Assembly (NCBI GenBank): GCA_052389555.1
Contig: JBQTHV010000090.1
Coordinates: forward strand, 1 to 54,008
From: JABFSM01 sp052389555
Lineage (GTDB): Bacteria > Gemmatimonadota > Gemmatimonadetes > Gemmatimonadales > GWC2-71-9
Length of the DNA stretch: 54,008 bases
Direction: 5' to 3'
Both the position numbers and the translations under genes were made by a program. The stretch's first letter is position 1. Every line of letters starts with the position of its first letter. Below the pieces are notes generated by a model, which did no database searches, was not told the origin of the DNA, and was given only the letters and a program-made list of their open reading frames with translations. Positions 47,332 through 54,008 of this stretch are shown piece by piece.

Positions 47332-48695
47332 CCGAGCGCGACCTCCAGCACCGGCTCATCAGCCGCGGCCTCGGCGCCCGCTACGGGACGTTTCTCGGGC
47401 TAGGCCTCGTCTTTGGCCTCGCGGGGCTGGTGCTCTTCCTGCTCGCCATCACCGGGGACAACGGCGAACGAGGCTGGCACGCGTTCCAGGTCAACTGGGT
47501 CTATTTCACCGGGCTGGCCGCGGGAAGCCTGGCGCTCAACGCGGTCTACAAGACGGGGCGGGCCAAGTGGACCGGCGTGATGATCCGGTTTTCCCAGGCC
47601 ACGGTGTTCTTCGGCGCGGTGTCGATCCTGGCGGCCATTCTGATTTTCACGATCGGCTACGACGCGACCTACGGCCGGATGCATGAGCAGCTCCATTCGC
47701 TGCCGCACGGCAAGGCGTTGTGGCTGTCGCACGGCTTCATGGCGGGCCGGCTGATCGTCGGGCTCACCGCTCTCTTCGTGTTCGGCTGGATCATCGTGCG
47801 GACTGATCTCCTGCGGGACATGATCGTGGTGAAGGAAGACGTGGGCCCGAGCCGGCGGCCGCTCTACGATCAGTGGACCTCGAGACTGGATTCCACCGCC
47901 GCGGGCGAGGCCGCCAGTGTTGCGCGGATCAACCGGCTGGCCCCGGCCTTCCTCGTGGTCTATGCGCTGGTGATGACGCTGGTCGCCTTCGATGGGATCA
48001 TGGCGCTGCAGCCGCACTGGTACTCCAACCTGCTGGGCGGATTCTATTTCATGGGGTCGTTCCTGGGCGCGCACATGCTCCTCGCGCTGCTCATGCTGCA
48101 CGGCCGGCGGCACCTCGACATCAAAGACCTGGTGAGTCCCAAGCAGCGCCACGACTTGGGCAAGATGTGTTTCGGATTCACGGTGTTCTGGGCTTACCTC
48201 ATGTGGGCCCAGTTCCTGGTGATCTGGTACGGGAATCTGCCCGAGGAAACCGGCTTCGTGTTCGCGCGGCTGTGGGGGCCCTGGCTCCCGGTCGGCCGCT
48301 GGGTATTCCTCGGGATGTTCCTGATCCCGTTCTGGGGACTCCTGTTCGTCGCCGCGAAGAAATCGCCGTTTGTGCTGGGCCTGATCGCCACGATCAGTCT
48401 CACCGCACTCTGGCTCGAGCGTTACCTCCTGGTCACCCCCTCAGTGACGCCGGTGGACGGCCCGGTCTTCGGCCTGCCCGAGCTGGGCCCCTTGCTGCTC
48501 TTCCTCGGAGCGTTTCTCCTGTGCTATGCGCTCTTCGCGCGGATGTTCCCCATGATCTCGCCCCGCCTCGCCACCATCACGCTGGCGCAGGAGCGGAAGC
48601 ACGGCCACGAGGACGAATTCCTGCACGAGGAGAAGCCGAAGGATTTCGCGATGCCGCCGGAGCTAGACCGGCGGGAACACGGGCGCCCTTCCTAG
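47328..48695 (+). CDS. actF: Alternative complex III subunit F, membrane protein
   Basis: A 455-aa polytopic protein with about ten spans, distantly related to ActC. Characteristic stretches: GWHAFQVNWVYFTGLAAGSL near residue 50, VVYALVMTLVAFDGIMALQPHW, and LMWAQFLVIWYGNLPEET. It may take part in proton translocation in this complex family. The last residues meet an AGGAGTT array and an intrinsic terminator, closing the operon. Confidence 0.95.
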   Translation: MTERDLQHRLISRGLGARYGTFLGLGLVFGLAGLVLFLLAITGDNGERGWHAFQVNWVYFTGLAAGSLALNAVYKTGRAKWTGVMIRFSQATVFFGAVSILAAILIFTIGYDATYGRMHEQLHSLPHGKALWLSHGFMAGRLIVGLTALFVFGWIIVRTDLLRDMIVVKEDVGPSRRPLYDQWTSRLDSTAAGEAASVARINRLAPAFLVVYALVMTLVAFDGIMALQPHWYSNLLGGFYFMGSFLGAHMLLALLMLHGRRHLDIKDLVSPKQRHDLGKMCFGFTVFWAYLMWAQFLVIWYGNLPEETGFVFARLWGPWLPVGRWVFLGMFLIPFWGLLFVAAKKSPFVLGLIATISLTALWLERYLLVTPSVTPVDGPVFGLPELGPLLLFLGAFLLCYALFARMFPMISPRLATITLAQERKHGHEDEFLHEEKPKDFAMPPELDRREHGRPS

Positions 48696-48795
48696 GAGTT
48701 AGCGAGTAGGAGTTAGCGAATAGAAAAAGCCCGACGGGTGAGATTATCTCGTCCGCCGGGCTTTTCCCTACCCGCTACTCGCTAACTCCTACTCG
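48692..48795. repeat. AGGAGTT/AGCGAGT inverted arrays around a terminator
   Basis: The left arm (48692-48723) has AGGAGTT and AGCGAGT/AGCGAAT units, and the right arm (about 48767-48795) their inverse. The core is the intrinsic terminator, so terminator and array form one nested palindrome between convergent genes. Confidence 0.88.
48725..48765. terminator. Bidirectional intrinsic terminator after actF
   Basis: AAAAGCCCG...CGGG and CCGCCGGGCTTTT pair around GTGAGATTATCTC. The A-tract and T-tract at either side allow termination of both actF (plus) and the anti-sigma gene (minus). Confidence 0.88.
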
Positions 48796-48799
48796 TTTC

Positions 48800-49843
48800 C
48801 TACCGGATCGTCGCCACTCTCACCAACGCATTCAGCGAATCCACCGGCAGCTTTCCGGTAATGGCCAGGATCCGCAGGTTGCGGCGGACCGATCCGTCCG
48901 GCTCCGGGACATAGTCCGGGGTCGTGCGAGCCCGCTCGCTCACATGGATGTCGGGACGCTGCCGCTGGAGCACGTCCTCCACCACCTCGACCGGCCCCTC
49001 GATGCTCTGGATCACTTCGCCGCGGGCGTCCTGCTGGGTGACGATCACGGTGGGACGCTCGCCCGGAGCACCGGGTCGGAGTAGCACGCCCACGACGGTC
49101 AGCCCTTCGATGAAGGGCAAGCCCCCCTCGGCGGTCCGGATCGCCTCTTCCCACTGAATCAGCCGCCAGATCCGGCTGAACGGGTCTCCGGTCACGAAAC
49201 CCGGATCGGACGCCGGCTCCGGGGGAGCCGGGCGACTCACCACGTCAAGCTCCGGGTTAACCGGGGTAACCTGCTGGGCTGCCGGTGTCGCGCTCGGACC
49301 GCTCGCCCTCCGGCCGGCCGCGTCGAGCGTAACAGGCGGCTCGGGCTCTGCGATCGGGGCCGGTCTCGCGCGATCCACCGCGGTGGTTTCCTGGGGAACT
49401 ACCGCGACGACCTGGGGAGCAGGGTTGGCCGGCTGCCCGCTCACCTCGGCGATGGGCACCGAGGGGAGCGGGGCACCGTGTGGATCGAGCACGGTGCGGG
49501 CCAGCCATCCCAGTCCGGTGGCCGCAGCAATGCCGGCCGCCCACTTCGCGGCCCGGGTGAACCTAACCCGCCACATCGCGAACCGAAGCTCGCGGCTCCG
49601 CCGGTCCAGCAGCACCTGGAAGGGCGGCGGGACGATGACCGGCCGAGGCGACAACTGGGCCAGCACCGCGGTGGTGCGGTCCCGTAACGCGGCAACTTCC
49701 GCGCGCTGCGCCTGGCAGCGCGCGCAGTGGGACAAGTGGGTCTCGATTTCAGCGCATTGCGACCGGCTCAGGGCCTGGTCGAAATAGGCGTGCAGCTCTT
49801 CTTCAGGAACGTGCCGCTCGTGCCTGGTAGTCCATTCGGTCAT
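48800..49843 (-). CDS. Anti-sigma factor with zinc-binding N-terminus
   Basis: A 347-aa protein from ATG 49843. The N-terminal ZAS motif HLSHCARC (HxxxCxxC) lies near residues 37-44, a span AAKWAAGIAAATGLGWLA near 93-110, then a Pro-rich linker and a periplasmic domain of about 160 residues. It overlaps the sigma gene by 41 bp, which supports a cognate pair. It should hold the ECF sigma factor at the membrane until a signal is sensed. The far C-terminal domain is not recognised. Confidence 0.88.
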   Translation of the reverse strand: MTEWTTRHERHVPEEELHAYFDQALSRSQCAEIETHLSHCARCQAQRAEVAALRDRTTAVLAQLSPRPVIVPPPFQVLLDRRSRELRFAMWRVRFTRAAKWAAGIAAATGLGWLARTVLDPHGAPLPSVPIAEVSGQPANPAPQVVAVVPQETTAVDRARPAPIAEPEPPVTLDAAGRRASGPSATPAAQQVTPVNPELDVVSRPAPPEPASDPGFVTGDPFSRIWRLIQWEEAIRTAEGGLPFIEGLTVVGVLLRPGAPGERPTVIVTQQDARGEVIQSIEGPVEVVEDVLQRQRPDIHVSERARTTPDYVPEPDGSVRRNLRILAITGKLPVDSLNALVRVATIR

Positions 49844-50312
49844 GTGCCTCAATCAGCCGTTTCCGGGCCCGCGCCAACGTCGTCCCGACCGCCCCGACGG
49901 CAAGCCCCGTATGGGCCGCGATCTCCGGATAGCTGAGCCCCGCGTCCCACAGCAACAGCACTTCGCGGTCTCGCTCCGTCAACTCGGCCAGTGCTTCCGT
50001 AACCCGCGCCCAACGCTCCTCCCGTTCCACGGCTTCTTCGGCCGAAGGATCCGGCGTCGAAAGCGGGATCGGGTCGTCCTTGAGAAGCGTTAGGTGCTTC
50101 TTTCGGCGAATAGCGGCCCTGGCTTCGTCCCGCGCCAGGTTGGCCGCCACCGCAAAAATCCAGGCCCGCGGTTTCTCGGGCCGGTGCGCCATGGCCCGGA
50201 TAAACACCTCTTGGGCCAAGTCTTCGGCGCGGTCCGGATCCCAGATCTTCCGATACAGGAATCGGACCACAGCCGGGTAGTGCGTCTTGTACAGCCGCTC
50301 CAGGTCATCCAT
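49803..50312 (-). CDS. ECF (sigma-70 family) RNA polymerase sigma factor
   Basis: A 169-aa factor from ATG 50312 with GGAGGG about 9 bases upstream; the frame opens further to 50402 without similarity. Region 2 is YPAVVRFLYRKIWDPDRAEDLAQEVFIRA with PRAWIFAVAANLARDEAR. Region 4 is LTERDREVLLLWDAGLSYPEIA with the GTTLARARKRL helix. It directs RNA polymerase to stress promoters and is followed by its probable anti-sigma gene. The upstream gap contains a CCCCATT array. Confidence 0.93.
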   Translation of the reverse strand: MDDLERLYKTHYPAVVRFLYRKIWDPDRAEDLAQEVFIRAMAHRPEKPRAWIFAVAANLARDEARAAIRRKKHLTLLKDDPIPLSTPDPSAEEAVEREERWARVTEALAELTERDREVLLLWDAGLSYPEIAAHTGLAVGAVGTTLARARKRLIEAHDRMDYQARAARS

Positions 50313-50383
50313 GCTGATTTCCCTCCGCGAGCTGTGCAATGCCTGCCCGATTATTGACGCTTCGGCAGGGGTCAACTTGCACA

Positions 50384-50437
50384 CCCCACTCCCCAATCCC
50401 ACTCCCCATTCCCCAATTCCCCATTCCCCTATTCCCT
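50384..50437. repeat. CCCCACT/CCCCATT heptamer array (second copy)
   Basis: Units CCCCACT, CCCCAAT, CCCCATT, CCCCAATT and CCCCTATT, mostly 7 bp, lie between the Cys-rich gene and the sigma gene. Same family as 40863-40911. Confidence 0.88.
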
Positions 50438-51337
50438 ACGTCCCGCGAACACACAGCCCGGGTGCATTGTATCCCCTGGCGAGGGCCATTCACTACAGAG
50501 GTCCGGTTTGGCCGGCCGCCCGTCCGGCCGGCGCCGGCCATGCAGAGCGCAATGGACCCCGTCCTCCATCAGGAACTCGCAGGCCGAGATCATTTCCGCT
50601 CCCAACGAGTAGGGGCTCTCCCGCTCCACCTTGCAGAGATAGGGCGATTTCCGTGATCGCACCAGAGCCTCGAGTTTCCGCTGCCTTGGGGTACACATGA
50701 TCTCGACCTGCAGATCTCGGCAGCAGGCGGCGCCGCGGGTGTTGTCGGCGGTGCGGCAAGGAGCCCCGACGCACGGGTTACTGCCAGCGTGGATGGGAAG
50801 CTCACGAGGGGGCCGGACCGGCGGTGGAAGGACCCGGGTGACCACCTTGCCGCCTTCCACGATCCTGAACCGATCACCTGGAAAGCAGCGCGGCTCGGCG
50901 GGATCGGGTTCGAGATCTCTGCTCAGCGTTCTCGAGTAGCCATAGAGCCTGCACCCCTCAATGCACCGCGGCGGCTTGGGTTCCTGCCGTCCTGCCGTCC
51001 TGCCGTCCGACCGGCTGACCGACTGACCGGGTGATCGCCTGGTCTCGCGCTCCAGGTACTTGCACGGCACCTGGAGGACCGCCTCCTGATAGAGGTCGTT
51101 CCCATCCCGCCGCAGGTCACCCAGAAACGTGATCCGTTCCGTGTGGCCGAGCAGCCAAGTCGCCTCGTGATCGGCCGATATTGGGTCGATCGTCTGCACT
51201 CCTAACGGCTCAACCGCCCGTCCGCCCAACCGCCCATCCGCCCCTTTCAATCTCGCCACCCGCAGCAGGACTCGAAGTCCGTGGCATTGGGGACCCATAG
51301 ACCGGCAGGGTGGGGCGTTTCGCTTCTCGCTGTTCAC
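50429..51337 (-). CDS. Cysteine-rich protein of unknown family
   Basis: A 302-aa frame from GTG 51337 (start uncertain). About 18 cysteines, many in pairs: RCIEGC near residue 120, then NPCVGAPC, AACCRDLQVEIMC, YLCKVE, SACEFLMEDGVHCALHG, and LCSEWPSPG. The C-terminal half loosely recalls YkgJ-like zinc/iron-chelating cysteine clusters. Two repeat-like stretches lie inside the frame (about 51205-51246 and 50982-51035). No signal peptide or membrane span. Possibly a metal-binding protein; function not recognised. Confidence 0.6.
   Translation of the reverse strand: MNSEKRNAPPCRSMGPQCHGLRVLLRVARLKGADGRLGGRAVEPLGVQTIDPISADHEATWLLGHTERITFLGDLRRDGNDLYQEAVLQVPCKYLERETRRSPGQSVSRSDGRTAGRQEPKPPRCIEGCRLYGYSRTLSRDLEPDPAEPRCFPGDRFRIVEGGKVVTRVLPPPVRPPRELPIHAGSNPCVGAPCRTADNTRGAACCRDLQVEIMCTPRQRKLEALVRSRKSPYLCKVERESPYSLGAEMISACEFLMEDGVHCALHGRRRPDGRPAKPDLCSEWPSPGDTMHPGCVFAGRRE
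50982..51035. repeat. CTGCCGTC repeat in the Cys-rich gene
   Basis: Three CTGCCGTC units (8 bp) followed by GACCGGCTGACCGACTGACCG encode SVSRSDGRTAGRQE. Same family as the actB array. Confidence 0.8.
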
Positions 51338-51489
51338 CCAACCAAGATAGGCCGCTCCGGTGACTGGCCGCGGGCATTGTCCTCCCGGGGGTTTGCGCCA
51401 TCGTCCCCGAAGAGCGGAGGATGGTGTTATTTTCGACCCGTGCCGTATTAGTGAATTCTTTCACATTCAGCTTCGGAGGCAGCAAGGCG

Positions 51490-51960
51490 ATGAGAGCGAT
51501 CGCGGTGATGGTCGGTCTGGCCGCCGCAATGGCCGGGTGCGGTGGGGAGAGACAGGGAGAAGCCGGGGGAATGGCGGACACGACGCAGATGGCTCCGGCA
51601 CCGGCACCGGCGGCCGGCGGGGTGACCCACAACGTGGACATGGTGCTGGAGGGGGCCACGGCGTACAAGTTCGTCCCCGCCGAGCTTTCCGTGAGGGTGG
51701 GTGACAAGGTCGTCTTCCACAACGTGAGCGGCGGGCCCCACAACGTGGCCTTCTGGCCCGACAGCATTCCGGCGGGTGCCCGGGCGGTCCTCGAGCCCCA
51801 GATCCCGAACCCGATCGGGCCGCTGAGCAGCGAGCTCATGGTCGATCCCGGTGCGACGCTGACGATCACCTTTGTCGGCGCGCCGACCGGCGAGTACCGG
51901 TTCACCTGCACGCCCCACATGCCGATGGGGATGAACGGCAAGATTACGGTTACCCAGTAA
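51490..51960 (+). CDS. Blue-copper (plastocyanin/amicyanin-like) lipoprotein
   Basis: A 156-aa protein from ATG 51490; GGAGG lies 10-14 bases upstream, favouring it over 51421. The lipobox is AAMAGCGG (Cys17). The cupredoxin domain carries copper ligands His in GGPHNVAFW and Cys, His, Met in FTCTPHMPMGM. Probably a lipid-anchored periplasmic electron carrier that could accept electrons from ActA/ActE or donate to an oxidase; the partner is inferred. Confidence 0.92.
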   Translation: MRAIAVMVGLAAAMAGCGGERQGEAGGMADTTQMAPAPAPAAGGVTHNVDMVLEGATAYKFVPAELSVRVGDKVVFHNVSGGPHNVAFWPDSIPAGARAVLEPQIPNPIGPLSSELMVDPGATLTITFVGAPTGEYRFTCTPHMPMGMNGKITVTQ

Positions 51961-51965
51961 CAGGC

Positions 51966-52034
51966 GGTAAGGTGAGGGGTGAGAGGTAAGAGGTAAGAGG
52001 GAAACATACCTCTCACTTCTTCTCACCTCTCACG
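51966..52034. repeat. GTGAGAG / CTCACCT inverted heptamer arrays
   Basis: The left arm (51966-52001) has GTGAGGG/GTGAGAG/GTAAGAG units and the right arm (52008-52034) CTCACTT/CTCACCT. It separates the convergent cupredoxin and PAP2 genes. The right arm encodes the PAP2 C-terminus and stop. Confidence 0.87.
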
Positions 52035-52876
52035 CTTGTGACCGCCGCCACTATCACTCCGACGACCACCCCCGCCACCGCATCGACGGCGTAGTGCATC
52101 TGGGTGTAGACCACCGCTACCGGCAAGATCAGGGCGGGGAGGAGCAGCGCGAATCCGAGAGGCCGCGATCCCTGCCAGGTGACCAGCGCCGCCGCTAGTG
52201 CTGCGGCAACGTGAGACGAGGGAAACGCGGCTCCATAGGAGCTGCCGCGTTCCAACAGTCCGTACACGAACCGCGCGGCGGGATTGTCGAGGAGCTCGGG
52301 TGAGGGGGGCGGAAACACGTAGTTGGGACCGGCCACCGGATAGAGCAGGAACACCAGGAAGCAGAGGCCGTACGAAACGGTGATCGTCGCGACGACTCGC
52401 CTGAGGGCCACCGGCTGGCCCCGGACCAGAAACCAGATCGGTCCGGCCGCCACCACCGGATAATAGCTCGCATAGACGGCGTGCAGCACGGTGCTCCAGA
52501 GCCGGCTGGGGGAACTCTGCCACCAGGTGTAGCTCACCTGGCCCCCGAAGAGGAGTTCTTCCCACCGCTGCACGACTCGGTCGTGGGTGGCGATCCCGAT
52601 CCCGCCACGCCCATTCACCAGGTCGAGTGCCCCGTACAGCGAGACGACGAGCACCAGCGGGTAGAGCTCGCGCAGCGTCCGGCCGAAGCGGCCTAACCCG
52701 GGGCGCTGGACCAGCAGGACCAGGGTGGCAGCCAGGGCATTCGCCACCAGGGTCCAGGCGGCCTCCGGCGCCTGCCCGGCCCGGGCCGCGGCGACGGCTG
52801 AGGCAACCGCGAGGTACCCGAGCACACCCCAGTCAATCGGCCGGAGCCGGAGCCGGCGTTCGCGGTCACCTCTCAC
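52013..52876 (-). CDS. PAP2 superfamily membrane phosphatase / phosphotransferase
   Basis: A 287-aa protein with about six spans. The PAP2 signature is SYGAAFPSSHVAAALAAALV (about residues 218-237) with the nucleophilic His, and TQMHYAVDAVAGVVVG supplies the second His. SYYPVVAAGPIWFL places it near inositol-phosphorylceramide-synthase-like PAP2 proteins. It probably acts on lipid phosphates or head groups at the membrane; substrate unknown. Both ends of the gene are repeat sequence. Confidence 0.88.
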   Translation of the reverse strand: MRGDRERRLRLRPIDWGVLGYLAVASAVAAARAGQAPEAAWTLVANALAATLVLLVQRPGLGRFGRTLRELYPLVLVVSLYGALDLVNGRGGIGIATHDRVVQRWEELLFGGQVSYTWWQSSPSRLWSTVLHAVYASYYPVVAAGPIWFLVRGQPVALRRVVATITVSYGLCFLVFLLYPVAGPNYVFPPPSPELLDNPAARFVYGLLERGSSYGAAFPSSHVAAALAAALVTWQGSRPLGFALLLPALILPVAVVYTQMHYAVDAVAGVVVGVIVAAVTSVRGEKK

Positions 52877-52925
52877 CTCTCACCTCTCACCTCTCACCTC
52901 TTACTCTTCACGTTTCACTTTTCAC
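52868..52925. repeat. CTCACCT heptamer array
   Basis: Four or more exact CTCACCT units, then degenerate CTTACTC, TTCACGT, TTCACTT. It overlaps the PAP2 start and ends at the epimerase stop. Confidence 0.9.
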
Positions 52926-53896
52926 AGCCATCCCGCCTGCCGGTACCATGCCGCCGTGTCGCCTAACCCGCGGACGAGATCGTACTCCGCCCGCCAGCCG
53001 CTGGCGGCTTCGAGCGGGCCGGGGTCGGCGGTCCAGGCGGGCGCAAACAGCTCCGCTGCCTTGTCGGGCGTAAGCAGGGTTGTGGCGCCCGCGAGTTGGG
53101 CGGCAGTCGCGGTCAACCCGAACAGGCCGTGGGCCAGCCAGCGGGGCAGATGAACCAGGCGGACCCGTTCCCGTTCCATCGCCTTCGCCACCGCCCGTGC
53201 GAGGCCCGCGCTGGTCACCACGGCCGGATGGCAGGGATAGAACACCCCACCAATCGTCGCCTGGCTCCGCCCCGCCGCAAGCAGCGCGCGGGCCAGGTCG
53301 GTCGCATGCACCAGCGAAAGTTCCTGCCCGCCGTCGCCGAAGACCGGCAGGATCCCGTAGCGCGCGGCCCGGAACACCCGGAGGAACTCGGTGTCGCGCG
53401 GCCCATACACGCCGGGCGGTCGCAGAATGGTCCAGGGGAGCGGCCCCGCCTGCACCACCTGCTCCCCGGCGAGCTTGCTCCGGCCGTACCCGCTCGCCGG
53501 GGCCGGGGGCTCGTGGTCGCTCCGCCGCTCCCCGCGGCCTGAGGGACCCGCCGCCGACAGGGAAGAGACGTACACGAAGCGGGCCCGGGGCGATCCCTCG
53601 GCCGCCGCCCCTAACACGCGGGCCGTCCCGTCCCGGTTCACCGCGAAGAAATCGCTCTTGCTTCGGGCCTTGACCAGGCCGGCGCAGTGATACACGATGT
53701 CCTGGTCCCGGGCCGCAGCCCGCAACGCCTCCTTGTCGCCCAAGTCTCCCGCCACGAGCCGCACCCCGCGGTCTCGAAGCGGACCGGCCTTGGCGGGTGA
53801 CCGAACCAGCGCGGTCACGCTGTCGCCCGCCTGGAGCACGGCGTCGATCAGGTGGCTCCCGACGAACCCGGTCCCGCCGGTCACCAGCGCTCTCAT
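52922..53896 (-). CDS. NAD-dependent epimerase/dehydratase (extended SDR)
   Basis: A 324-aa protein. VTGGTGFVGSHLIDAV is the Rossmann motif. Catalytic Ser lies in YVSSLSAAG and the Tyr-Lys pair in YGRSKLAGE. VYHCAGLVKA and YGPRDTEFLRVF support the NAD-dependent epimerase family. Substrate unknown; nucleotide-sugar, lipid-linked and sterol-like substrates all occur. The start overlaps the upstream acetyltransferase-like gene by ATGA. Confidence 0.92.
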   Translation of the reverse strand: MRALVTGGTGFVGSHLIDAVLQAGDSVTALVRSPAKAGPLRDRGVRLVAGDLGDKEALRAAARDQDIVYHCAGLVKARSKSDFFAVNRDGTARVLGAAAEGSPRARFVYVSSLSAAGPSGRGERRSDHEPPAPASGYGRSKLAGEQVVQAGPLPWTILRPPGVYGPRDTEFLRVFRAARYGILPVFGDGGQELSLVHATDLARALLAAGRSQATIGGVFYPCHPAVVTSAGLARAVAKAMERERVRLVHLPRWLAHGLFGLTATAAQLAGATTLLTPDKAAELFAPAWTADPGPLEAASGWRAEYDLVRGLGDTAAWYRQAGWL

Positions 53897-54008
53897 AACC
53901 CCCGGTCGAGCAGCCGGTATCGCTTGTAGACGGTGAACCCCACCTTCGCGATGCCCGCGTTCATCGCTGCGTTGTCCTCCAGGATCCAGCTGGCTTCGCC
54001 CCAGGTGT
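53893..54008 (-). CDS. Partial acyltransferase-like protein (C-terminus only)
   Basis: Only the last 38 residues are inside the window: TWGEASWILEDNAAMNAGIA, then KVGFTVYKRYRLLDRGL and stop. The WILEDN-NAG-VYKRYRL pattern resembles the C-terminus of GNAT-like acyltransferases of the YghO type. Coupled to the epimerase by an ATGA overlap. Identity is tentative. Confidence 0.55.
   Translation of the reverse strand, partial: TWGEASWILEDNAAMNAGIAKVGFTVYKRYRLLDRGL

Noticed and set aside
48696..48799. tRNA or small RNA gene after actF
   Set aside because: The paired structure is explained by the intrinsic terminator nested in inverted heptamer arms; there is no cloverleaf.

Overview
The window is GC-rich bacterial chromosome with tightly packed genes, many of them joined by 4-bp ATGA or GTGA overlaps. 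A complete alternative complex III locus (actABCDEF), Ser/Thr kinases with TPR tails, and a high-GC aerobic gene set point to Gemmatimonadota or a close relative. That placement is inferred from gene content, not proven. No rRNA, tRNA, CRISPR array, transposase or prophage gene is visible.

Layout. 1-3.1 kb (minus): partial Fer4_19/CDGSH-like protein and aconitase. 3.2-13.4 kb (plus): DUF971 protein, secreted PIG-L deacetylase, Fe(III)-type ABC importer (binding protein, ATPase, fused permease), MFS transporter, M3 peptidase, IF-1. 13.6-22.6 kb (minus): cold-shock protein, then a long run reading SRPBCC-epimerase, TPR kinase, queC, queE, degenerate HD-like protein, diguanylate cyclase, and a pseudokinase-kinase. 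22.7-28.6 kb: speA, then a tandem duplication carrying two lipoprotein genes (the second frameshifted) plus fragments of both flanking genes, then gltA. 28.6-31.6 kb (minus): queF, acyl-CoA dehydrogenase, TetR regulator. 31.7-35.4 kb (plus): FMN riboswitch with terminator and ribD-ribE-ribBA-ribH. 35.4-40.9 kb: Y-family polymerase, molybdate-type ABC genes without a binding protein, ferritin, a beta-hydroxyacid dehydrogenase, a SpoU methyltransferase. 41.0-48.7 kb (plus): actABCDEF, the quinol:electron-acceptor oxidoreductase of the respiratory chain, ending at an intrinsic terminator. 48.8-54 kb: ECF sigma/anti-sigma pair, Cys-rich orphan, cupredoxin lipoprotein, PAP2 phosphatase, epimerase, partial acetyltransferase.

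Two sequence systems overlay the genes and are the main discoveries. (1) Degenerate short tandem repeats, mostly with a strict 7-bp period and sometimes 8, fill most gaps between genes, often as inverted arms. They resemble the STRR heptamers of heterocystous cyanobacteria. Related arrays also sit in frame inside proteins (aconitase, ABC ATPases, QueE, ActB, ActE, the SpoU methyltransferase and others), as Rickettsia palindromic elements do. (2) The word CGGGTTAGG/CCTAACCCG occurs about 28 times, mostly inside genes and using rare codons, where composition predicts about one. Its orientation mostly flips near 24-28 kb. A third notable event is the 1.4-kb tandem duplication at 24.5-27.3 kb, whose second copy lacks an 88-bp stretch containing a heptamer array.
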